DNA of 64,000 bases. Source: Embleya scabrispora. Its GTDB lineage: Bacteria; Actinomycetota; Actinomycetes; Streptomycetales; Streptomycetaceae. A model generated the notes under the pieces. The model ran no database searches and was not told the DNA's origin. It worked only from the letters and a program-made list of their open reading frames with translations. Position 1 is the stretch's first letter. Each line of letters begins with the position of its first letter. This document shows, in pieces, positions 21,002-29,400 of this stretch. The stretch lies in contig NZ_MWQN01000001.1 in NCBI RefSeq assembly GCF_002024165.1, positions 6,076,001-6,140,000 on the forward strand, read 5' to 3'. A program made the position numbers and the translations under genes.

Positions 21002-21313
21002 ATGGAATCGCTGCCGCGTATCCACGAACGAGGCGGACAGGACGAGACATCGGAGGGGCGGGCGGCGCCGACGAGTGCGCCGACGGCCCTCGTACGGGAA
21101 ATCGCGGCGCTGTGGGGGGAATACCTCGACGGTCGTGAGGTCGCGGCGGACGACGACTTCTTCGCGATCGGCGGCAATTCGCTGATCGGGATCAAGATCA
21201 TCGATCGGGTCGCCCGGGACTACGGCGTCGCCCTGTCCGTGCGCGGGTTCTACCTGGCCCAGACCCCCGCCCGGGTCGCCGAGCTGATCGAACAGGAAAG
21301 GGCGCGAACGTGA
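21002..21313 (+). CDS. Stand-alone peptidyl/acyl carrier protein
   Basis: 103 residues. ATG follows a strong GGAGGAAGGAGAGG site; the frame is open further upstream but lacks coding character. The carrier fold spans about 28-100 with the phosphopantetheine serine in FFAIGGNSLIGIKII (Ser about 60), so the protein is NRPS-like. No adenylation domain is attached, so it must be charged in trans. GTGA overlap with the P450 gene, and ATGA overlap of that gene with the next, make a three-gene unit. Known precedent: discrete carrier proteins hold an amino acid for beta-hydroxylation by a P450, and the product is then moved to an NRPS. The partner adenylation enzyme is not in the window. Confidence 0.92.
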   Translation: MESLPRIHERGGQDETSEGRAAPTSAPTALVREIAALWGEYLDGREVAADDDFFAIGGNSLIGIKIIDRVARDYGVALSVRGFYLAQTPARVAELIEQERART

Positions 21314-22557
21314 GGTTGACGCCGGGTGCCGCACGCGCGATCGACCTCGACCGCGTCGACCTGTTCGACCTGGACCTGTACACCTCGGGCGATCCGCACC
21401 CGATCTGGGACGTGATGCGCGCCGAGGCCCCGCTGCACCACCAGGTCCTCCCGGACGGCCGCGAGTTCTGGTCGGTCACCCGCTACGACGACGTCTGCGC
21501 CGTGCTCGGCGACCACCGCAGGTTCACCTCCGAGCGCGGCACGGTGGTCACCCACCTCGGGGAGGACGACGTCGCGGCGGGCAAGCTGATGACCTCCACC
21601 GACCCACCGCGGCACACCCAGGTGCGGCGGGCGATCGGCGCGCGGCTCACCGCGCGCGCGGTGGCCTCGTGGCAGGACCGGATCCGGGAGGCCATCGTGC
21701 GCTTCCTCGAACCGGCCCTCGACGGCACCACGTTCGACCTCGCCGAGAAGGCGCACCGGCTTCCGATGATCGTCGCGGGACCGCTGCTCGGCATCCCCGA
21801 ACGGGACTGGGACGAGCTGGTACAGCTGACCGCGATGGTCACCGCGCCCTCGGACCCGCACTTCAAGCACGGCAGCGAGGCCGCGACGCTGGCCATCTCC
21901 CACCACGAACTCGTCACCTATGTCACCGAATGGGTCAAACGGCGCCGGGCCGCCGGAGGCGAGGACGGCAGCCTGCTCGACCACCTGATGACCGTGCGGG
22001 CGGGCGACGCGCCGCTGACCGACGAGGAGATCGCGCTCGACGGCTACAGCATCCTGCTCGGCGCCAACGTGACCACCCCGCACACCGTTTCGGGCACGGT
22101 GCACGCGCTGATCGAGCGGCCCGAGCAGTTCGCAAAGGTCCAGGCCGACCCCTCGCTCGTGCCGTCCCTGGTCGAGGAGGGACTGCGCTGGACCTCGGCC
22201 GCGTGCAACTTCATGCGCTACGCGGTCGACGACACCGAGATCGGCGGCGGTACGATCCCCGCCCGCGGCGCGGTCGTCGCGTGGATCGGGTCGGCCAATC
22301 GGGACGAGTCGCAGTTCACCGACCCGCACCACTTCGACGTCACCCGGCGCGAGAACCGCCACGTCGCGTTCGGATTCGGGCCGCACTACTGCATCGGCGG
22401 CCCGCTGGCCCGGCAGACGCTGCGCATCTTCTTCGAGGAACTGCTCGCCCGCTTCGGCTCGATCGAACTCGACGGCGAGCCGCAACACCTGCGGTCGTAC
22501 TTCATCGCCGGGATGACCCACCTCCCCATCGTCGCCCAGAAACGAACGACGCCATGA
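21310..22557 (+). CDS. Cytochrome P450, probably acting on the carrier-bound amino acid
   Basis: 415 residues. Haem-binding loop FGFGPHYCIGG (Cys about 360), K-helix EEGLR and the later arginine are present. The I-helix reads LLGANVTTPH, with valine where most P450s have Asp/Glu before the threonine; some actinobacterial P450s share such a change, so it need not be inactive. Start GTG 21310 overlaps the stop of the carrier-protein gene, so the two are translationally coupled. Context suggests beta-hydroxylation of an aminoacyl group on that carrier, leucine being the best guess from the overall pathway (inference). Hydroxylation of the polyketide acyl chain at C2 is an alternative. Confidence 0.92.
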   Translation: MRLTPGAARAIDLDRVDLFDLDLYTSGDPHPIWDVMRAEAPLHHQVLPDGREFWSVTRYDDVCAVLGDHRRFTSERGTVVTHLGEDDVAAGKLMTSTDPPRHTQVRRAIGARLTARAVASWQDRIREAIVRFLEPALDGTTFDLAEKAHRLPMIVAGPLLGIPERDWDELVQLTAMVTAPSDPHFKHGSEAATLAISHHELVTYVTEWVKRRRAAGGEDGSLLDHLMTVRAGDAPLTDEEIALDGYSILLGANVTTPHTVSGTVHALIERPEQFAKVQADPSLVPSLVEEGLRWTSAACNFMRYAVDDTEIGGGTIPARGAVVAWIGSANRDESQFTDPHHFDVTRRENRHVAFGFGPHYCIGGPLARQTLRIFFEELLARFGSIELDGEPQHLRSYFIAGMTHLPIVAQKRTTP

Positions 22558-23291
22558 CATCCGGCAGCGCCCCCGTCACATCGCCGTGGTTCGTTCGGCC
22601 GCCGGCCGGCGACCACCCGGCCCGACTGTTCTGCTTCCCCTACTCCGGCTCCGGCGCGTCCGCGTTCAGCGCCTGGCCGGCCGCGATCGACGACGTCGAG
22701 GTCTGCCCCGTGCAGTTCCCCGGCCGGGAGAGCCGGCTGGCCGAACCGCACTACGGCACCTACGAGGATCTGGCCGCGGCCCTGGTGGAACCGCTGGTAT
22801 CGCGCCTGGACCGGCCGTTCGCGTTCTTCGGGCACTGCGCGGGCGCCCTGCCCGCGTTCGAGACCGCGGTCCGGCTCGCGGAACTGGACCTGCCGGGGCC
22901 GGACTGCCTGTTCGTGTCCGGCCAACCCGCGCCGCACGACGCCGCGAGCGATCGTATGCTCACCATGACCGAGGCCGAACTGCGCGCCGAGTTGGTGTCC
23001 GTGGTGCGCGGCCGGGGCATCGAGCCGCGGCCGGACATGGTCGCGGTGGGGATGAGCGTGCTGCTCGACGACCTCGCCGCCGCGCGCGCCTACCGCAGGG
23101 TCGAACCGGTTCGGCTGGACTGCCCCATCGTCGTCCTGCACTGGCGCGACGACCCCGACGTGACCCCGGATCACCTGGAGGGATGGCGTCGGTACGCGGA
23201 TTCGGTCGAGATCCGGGTCGTCGAGGGCGGCCACCACGACTTCATGAACGCGCCGGACGAGCTGCTGAAGCTGCTGACTTCCCGGCGGTGA
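22554..23291 (+). CDS. Thioesterase-fold protein with Cys nucleophile; probable aminoacyl transferase
   Basis: 245 residues, similar in plan to type II thioesterases (CFPYSGSGASAF start, QFPGRESRL, acid near WRDDPDVTPD, histidine in EGGHHDF). The nucleophile elbow reads GHCAGA, so cysteine replaces the usual serine. Known precedent: SyrC and CmaE, thioesterase-like enzymes with an active-site cysteine, shuttle aminoacyl groups between carrier proteins instead of hydrolysing them. ATG 22554 overlaps the P450 stop. I infer it moves the hydroxylated residue from the stand-alone carrier (21002-21313) to an NRPS carrier, most likely the one at 42030-45341 whose own A domain looks defective. Confidence 0.88.
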   Translation: MTSGSAPVTSPWFVRPPAGDHPARLFCFPYSGSGASAFSAWPAAIDDVEVCPVQFPGRESRLAEPHYGTYEDLAAALVEPLVSRLDRPFAFFGHCAGALPAFETAVRLAELDLPGPDCLFVSGQPAPHDAASDRMLTMTEAELRAELVSVVRGRGIEPRPDMVAVGMSVLLDDLAAARAYRRVEPVRLDCPIVVLHWRDDPDVTPDHLEGWRRYADSVEIRVVEGGHHDFMNAPDELLKLLTSRR

Positions 23292-23358
23292 CGGTGACGG
23301 CGGTGACGGCGGGGCGGTCCGCGAGCGCCGGCCGGCGAGGGAATCGGAAGGAATTCAT

Positions 23359-26300
23359 ATGAGTGGCGCAGCCACCGATATTGCCGTCGTCGGGATGTCG
23401 TGCCGCTTCCCCGGTGTGCACGGTCCGGACGAGTTCTGGCGCCTGCTGGTCGACGGCGGGTCCACCATCGCGACCTTCCCCGAGCGGCGCGCCGCCGACG
23501 TGCGGCGCTCCACCCACCCGGACGCCGCCACGGTGAACGCGGGTTCCTTCCTCGACGCCATCGACGGGTTCGACGCGGAGTTCTTCGGCACGGACGCGGC
23601 GGAGGCCACCGCGATGGACCCCGTGCAGCGGCTCGGCCTGGAACTCGCCTGGGAGGCGGTCGAGGACGCCCGGATGCCGGCGGCGGCGCTGGCCGGCCGG
23701 GAGATCGACGTCGTGGTCGGCAGCGCGCCCTCCGGCTACGAGGCGCTGCGCAAGCTGTCCGGCGGCGACCGGGACGACCACTACGCCGCGCTCGGCTCCG
23801 GCGGCGCGTTGATCGCGAACCGGATCTCGGCCCTGTTCGACGTGCGCGGGATGAGCCTGTGCGCGGACTCCGGCCAGTCCTCCTCCCTCGTGTCGCTGGC
23901 GCTCGCGTGCGACCGGATCCGCGCCGGCGCGGTCGACCTGGCGCTCGCGGGCGGCGTGCACCTGATCGCCGACCCGGAGTCCGGACTCGGCCTGGCCAAC
24001 CTGGGCGCGTTGTCGCCCGAGGGCCGCTGCTTCCCCTTCGACGAACGCGCCGGCGGCTTCGTCCGGGGCGAGGGCGGGGCGTTCGTCCTGCTCAAGCGGC
24101 TCGACCTGGCCGTCGCCGACGGCGATCACATCTACGCGGTGGTGCGCGGCTGGGGGGTGGGCAGCGGCGGCGCGACCAGCCGGATGCCGGATCCCAGCCC
24201 GGCCGGGCAGGCGGCGGTGATCCGGACCGCGCTGGAGCGTGCGGGCGTGCCGTTCGACACCGTCGACTACGTCGAGGCGCACGGCACCGGCACCCGCGTC
24301 GGCGATCCGGCCGAGGCCGCCGGGCTGCGCGAGGTGTTCCGGGCGGCCGGACGCGAACGCCCCCTTGAAATCGGCTCGGCCAAGGCCAACGTCGGGCACC
24401 TGGAGCCGGCCGCCGGCGTCGTCGGCTTCGTCAAGGCCGCGCTGTGCCTGGACCGCGCGCAACTGGTGCCGCACCCGAACTTCCGCACACCCAACCCCGC
24501 CATCCCCGACTTCGACGAGCACTTCGACGTCCCGCGCGCCGCCCGGCCCTGGCCGAACCCGGCCGGTCGGCCGCGACGGGCGGGGGTGTCGGCGTTCGGC
24601 CTGGGCGGGACGAACGCGCACGTGATCCTCGAACAGGCACCGGAGGAGCAGGCGCGGCCCCCTGTCGCCGACGCGGGGACGGTGCCCTGGGTGTTGTCGG
24701 CGCGCACCGAGCCGGCCCTGCGGGAGCAGGCGGCACGGTTGCGGGATCGCGTGGCCGCCGACACGTCCGCGTCGGTGGCCGAGGTGGGCCACTCGCTGCT
24801 CGCCACCCGAGCGTCGTTCGCCCACCGGGCGGTGGTGCCGGCCGCCGATCGCGAGGAGGCCCTGGCCGGGCTGGACCTCGTCGCGGCGGGCGGCGATTCG
24901 CCCCGCGTGCCGCGCGGGGTCGCGGCGAACCCGCCCGGCCCGATCGTCTTCGTCTTCCCGGGCCAGGGCTCGCAGTGGGTGGGCATGGGCAGGCGGCTGT
25001 ACGCGGAGTCGGAGGTCTTCGCCCGCTCGATCGACGAGTGCGCGCGGGCCCTGGAACCGTGGCTGGACTGGTCGTTGGCGGACGTGGTCACCGGTACGGA
25101 CGCGGCGGCGCTGCTCAAGCGCGGCGACGACGTGGTGCAGCCCGCGCTGTTCGCGATGATGGTGTCCCTGGCCCGGGTCTGGCACTCGCTGGGCGTGGTC
25201 CCCGACGTGGTGGTGGGGCACTCGCAGGGGGAGATCGCGGCGGCCTGCGCGTCGGGCGCGCTCTCCCTGGACGACGCGGCGCGCGTGGTCGCGCTGCGCG
25301 GCACGGCACTGACCGAACTGGCCGGACTGGGCGGGCTGAACGCGGTGTTCGCGCCGCCGCACTGGGTCGAGGAGCGGTTGCGGCCGTGGGCCGGACGGTT
25401 GTGCGTGGGCGCGGTCAACGGGCCGGACTCGGTGGTGATCTCCGGCGACCTGGAGGCACTGGCGGAGTTCGCCGCGATGGCGGCGGGCGACGGTGTCCGG
25501 GTACGCCGGGTCAGGATCGAGTACGCGTCGCACTCGCACCAGGTCGAACGTATCCGGGACCGGGTGCTCGCCGCCGCCGAGGGCATCACGCCCAGGGCGT
25601 CGACCGCGGCCTTCCACTCCACGGTCACCGGCGGCCCGCTCGACACCCGCGGCCTCGACGGCGCGTACTGGTACGACAACCTGCGCTCGAAGGTGCGGTT
25701 CGGCGAGGTGATCGAAGGCCTGATGCGCGAACGCGGCGGCGTGTTCGTGGAGGTCAGCCCGCACCCGGTGCTCGCGGTGGCGATGGCGGAGACCGCCGAC
25801 GCGCTGGCCGCCTCGCCGGTGCTGTCGGGCACCCTGCACCGGGACGACGGGAGCATGGGCCGGATCCTGGCGGCGTCGGCCGAACTGTACGTGCGCGGCG
25901 TGCCGGTGGACTGGACGGCGTGCTTCGGCGCGGCCCGGCCGCGCCGGATCGGCCTGCCGACCTATCCGTTCCAGCGGCAGCGGTACTGGCTGACGCCACC
26001 CGCCGACACCACCCCCGCGGATGCGAAGTCCCCTACGGTGGCTCTCGATTCGGAATCGGCGGTGCGCAAACTCGTGTGCGCCGAGACGGCCGCCCTGCTG
26101 AGCGCGCCCGACGCGCCCGTCACCGGCGGCGAACTCGCCGCGAGGTCGACCGAGACCTTCAAGGCCCTTGGCTTCGAGTCCTCGATGGCGGTACGGCTGC
26201 GCAACCGGCTCACGACGGCCGCCGGTGTACGACTGCCCGCCACCGTCGCGTTCACCTACCCGACCCCGCAGGCGCTCGCCCGGCACATCTTCACCCTGCT

Positions 26301-26451
26301 CGGACCGACGGCCCCCGAAGTCCCGGAAACAGCACCGGAATCGATGCCGACGCCGCCTTCGGCAACGGCCCCCACCCCGGAGCCGGACACACCTTCGGCG
26401 AGCCGCAGCGACGACGAATTGTACGCATTGATCGACCGCGGATACGTGTAG
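23359..26451 (+). CDS. Type I PKS loading module: KSQ-AT-ACP
   Basis: 1030 residues; ATG follows GGAAGGAATTC. The KS-like domain has Gln in place of the active-site Cys (ADSGQSSSL, Gln about 172), while the two catalytic His motifs (EAHGTGT and NVGHLEP) remain: a KSQ, which decarboxylates an extender to make the starter. The AT has GHSQGE (about 620) and YASHS (about 722), the signature of methylmalonyl-CoA selection, so the starter should be propionyl. The ACP motif is LGFESSMAV, an unusual form but with the serine in place. The C-terminus DDELYALIDRGYV looks like a docking domain for the next PKS, which starts 38 bp later. Confidence 0.95.
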   Translation: MSGAATDIAVVGMSCRFPGVHGPDEFWRLLVDGGSTIATFPERRAADVRRSTHPDAATVNAGSFLDAIDGFDAEFFGTDAAEATAMDPVQRLGLELAWEAVEDARMPAAALAGREIDVVVGSAPSGYEALRKLSGGDRDDHYAALGSGGALIANRISALFDVRGMSLCADSGQSSSLVSLALACDRIRAGAVDLALAGGVHLIADPESGLGLANLGALSPEGRCFPFDERAGGFVRGEGGAFVLLKRLDLAVADGDHIYAVVRGWGVGSGGATSRMPDPSPAGQAAVIRTALERAGVPFDTVDYVEAHGTGTRVGDPAEAAGLREVFRAAGRERPLEIGSAKANVGHLEPAAGVVGFVKAALCLDRAQLVPHPNFRTPNPAIPDFDEHFDVPRAARPWPNPAGRPRRAGVSAFGLGGTNAHVILEQAPEEQARPPVADAGTVPWVLSARTEPALREQAARLRDRVAADTSASVAEVGHSLLATRASFAHRAVVPAADREEALAGLDLVAAGGDSPRVPRGVAANPPGPIVFVFPGQGSQWVGMGRRLYAESEVFARSIDECARALEPWLDWSLADVVTGTDAAALLKRGDDVVQPALFAMMVSLARVWHSLGVVPDVVVGHSQGEIAAACASGALSLDDAARVVALRGTALTELAGLGGLNAVFAPPHWVEERLRPWAGRLCVGAVNGPDSVVISGDLEALAEFAAMAAGDGVRVRRVRIEYASHSHQVERIRDRVLAAAEGITPRASTAAFHSTVTGGPLDTRGLDGAYWYDNLRSKVRFGEVIEGLMRERGGVFVEVSPHPVLAVAMAETADALAASPVLSGTLHRDDGSMGRILAASAELYVRGVPVDWTACFGAARPRRIGLPTYPFQRQRYWLTPPADTTPADAKSPTVALDSESAVRKLVCAETAALLSAPDAPVTGGELAARSTETFKALGFESSMAVRLRNRLTTAAGVRLPATVAFTYPTPQALARHIFTLLGPTAPEVPETAPESMPTPPSATAPTPEPDTPSASRSDDELYALIDRGYV

Positions 26452-26489
26452 CGCCACCCGTTCGTCCGAGCAACCGTTGGGGAGTTCCC

Positions 26490-29400
26490 GTGGAGGATGT
26501 CGACAAGCTCCGGTCCTACCTGCGCCGTGCCGTCGGCGACGCGCAGGAGTTGCGCGAGCGGGTGCGCGCGTTGGAGGAGTCCGCTCGCGAGCCGGTCGCG
26601 GTCGTGGGCATGGGGTGTCGTTTCCCGGGCGGGGCGAACTCCCCCGAAGGATTGTGGGACGTGGTCTTCGGCGGGGTCGACGCGGTGGGCGGCTTCCCGA
26701 CGGATCGCGGCTGGGACCTCGCGGCACTGTACGACCCGGACCCGGCGGCCCAGGGGAGGACGTACACCCGCTCGGGCGGATTCCTCCCCGATCTCGCCGA
26801 GTTCGACGCGGCGTTCTTCGGGATCAGCCCCCGCGAGGCGCTGGCGATGGATCCGCAGCAGCGGGTGATCCTGGAGACGTCGTGGGAGGCGCTGGAGCGG
26901 GCCGGGATCGACCCGGCCGGCCTGCGCGGTTCGGCGACCGGGGTGTTCACCGGGATCTACGCGGTCGACTACGGCCCGCGGATGGGCGGCGGGGCGGGCG
27001 CCGAGGTGGAGGGCCACTCGATGGCCGGGACGTACACCAGCGTGGCCTCGGGCCGAGTGGCGTACGTCCTGGGCCTGGAGGGCCCGGCGATCTCGATCGA
27101 CACCGCGTGCTCGGCGTCGCTGGTCGCCGTGCACCAGGCCGTGCGGTCCCTGCGCGCGGGGGAGTGCACGTTGGCACTGGCGGGCGGGGTGTCGGCGCTG
27201 CCTAACCCCGGGATGTTGGTGGAGGCCGCCCGACAGCGCGGCCTGGCCGCCGACGGGCGGTGCAAGTCCTTCGCCGAGGCGGCCGACGGCACCGGCTGGG
27301 GCGAGGGCGCGGGCGTGCTCGTCCTGGAGCGACTGTCCGACGCGCGGCGCAACGGCCGGCGGATCCTGGCGGTGATCCGCGGCTCGGCGATCAACCAGGA
27401 CGGCGCCTCCAACGGGCTGACCGCGCCGAACGAACTGGCGCAGCGGCGGGTCATCCGCGCCGCCGTGGCCGACGCCGGACTCTCGCCCGCCGACGTGGAC
27501 GCGGTGGAGGCGCACGGGACCGGCACCCGGCTGGGCGACCCCATCGAGGCGGAGGCGCTGCTCGCCACCTACGGACAGGGCCGCGACGCCGCCGGCCCGC
27601 TGTGGCTGGGCTCGCTCAAGTCGAACATCGGGCACACCCAGGCCGCGGCGGGCGTCGGCGGCATGATCAAGATGATCATGGCGATGCGCCACGAGGTGTT
27701 GCCGAAGACGCTGCACGTGGACCGTCCGACCCCGCACGTCGACTGGTCCTCCGGCGCGGTGGAACTGCTGACCGAGGCCCGGGAATGGCCCGCCACACCC
27801 GGACGGCCCCGGCGGGCCGGCGTGTCGTCCTTCGGGATCAGCGGCACGAACGCGCACGTCGTGCTCGAAGAGGCCCCCGAGGAGCCCGGGGCCCCCGAGG
27901 CGGCGGAGCCGGCGAGCGCGCCGGTACCGCAACCGCATCCCGTGGCGGTGCCGTGGGTGGTGTCGGCGCGCTCCGCCGAGGCGCTGCGGGAACAGACGCT
28001 GCGGTTGCGGGACGGCCTGGCCGCCGACCCGGACCTGTCGCTCGGGGGCGTAGGCCGCGCGCTGGTGACGACACGATCGTTGTTCGAGCACCGCCGGGTG
28101 GTGATCGGCGCGGACCGCGACGAACTGCTCGCCCGCCTGGGCACCGACGTCGGCACGACCAGGAATCCCCCCGGGGTGGTCTCCGGCATCGTCGAGCCCC
28201 TCGGCAAGACGGTCTTCGTCTTCCCCGGCCAGGGCTCGCAGTGGGTCGGCATGGGCCGGGAACTCCTGGACAGCTCCCCGGTATTCGCCGAGCAGATGGA
28301 CGAATGCGCGCAGGCCCTCGCGCCGTGGGTGCCGTGGTCGCTGATCGACACCGTGCGCGGCGAGCCGGCGGGCGCCGACCTGGAGCGCATCGACGTCGTG
28401 CAACCCGTGCTGTTCGCGATGATGGTGTCGCTGGCGCGGGTGTGGCGCTCCTTCGGCGTGACCCCCGACGCGGTGATCGGGCACTCCCAGGGCGAGATCG
28501 CCGCCGCCTGCGCGGCCGGCGCGCTGACCCTGCGGGAGGGGGCCAGGATCGTGGCCCTGCGCTCGCAACTGCTGGCCACCGCCGATCAGGACGGCGGCAT
28601 GGCCGGGATCGTGCTGCCCGAACAGCGGGTCCGGGAGCTGCTGGAGCGGGTCGGCCCCGGAGTGGTGATCGCCGGCATCAACGGCCCCTACTCGACCACC
28701 GTCGCGGGCGAGGCCGCGGCGGTCCGGGAGGTGGTCGCGCTCTGCGAGGCCGAAGGCGCCCGCGCCCGGTGGATCCCGGCGAGCGTGCCCGGGCACTCGC
28801 CCCTGGTGGACCGGTTCGAGGGGCCGCTGCGGGACATCCTGGGCGAGGTCACCACCGTGACCTCGCCGGTGGCGTTCCACTCGACGGTCACCGGCGGGCC
28901 GCTCGACACGGCGGGACTGGACGGCGCCTACTGGTTCCGCAACATGCGCGAACCGGTGCAGTTCGAGGCGGCCATGCGCGGCCTCCTCGACACCGAACAC
29001 GGCGCGTTCATCGAGATGAGCCCGCACCCGCTGCTCACCATCAACATCCGCGACATGCTCGACCACACCCCCGGCGCCGGCGGGGTGGTGGCGGGCTCGC
29101 TGCGCCGCGGCGACGGCGGGCCGGGCCGGTTGTACCGGTCCATGGCCGAGGCGTTCGTGGCGGGTGTCCCCGTGTCGTGGGAGGCGGCGTTCCCGGGCGG
29201 CGCCGGGCCTGCGGTCGAGTTGCCCACGTACGCCTTCCAACGGCAGCGCTACTGGCTGGACATGCCCGTGGAGGGCGGCGCCGCGAGCAGCTCGGACCAC
29301 CCTCTGCTCGACGCCGTGATCGACCTGCCCGACGACGGCGAACGCGGCGGACTGGTGGGCGGCGGGCGGTTGTCCGCGCACCGCCACCCGTGGCTGGCCG

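Noticed and set aside
22040-22090. P450 judged inactive because the I-helix acid is replaced by Val
   Set aside because: The haem Cys, the ExxR pair and the I-helix Thr are present, and some functional actinobacterial P450s lack the acid.
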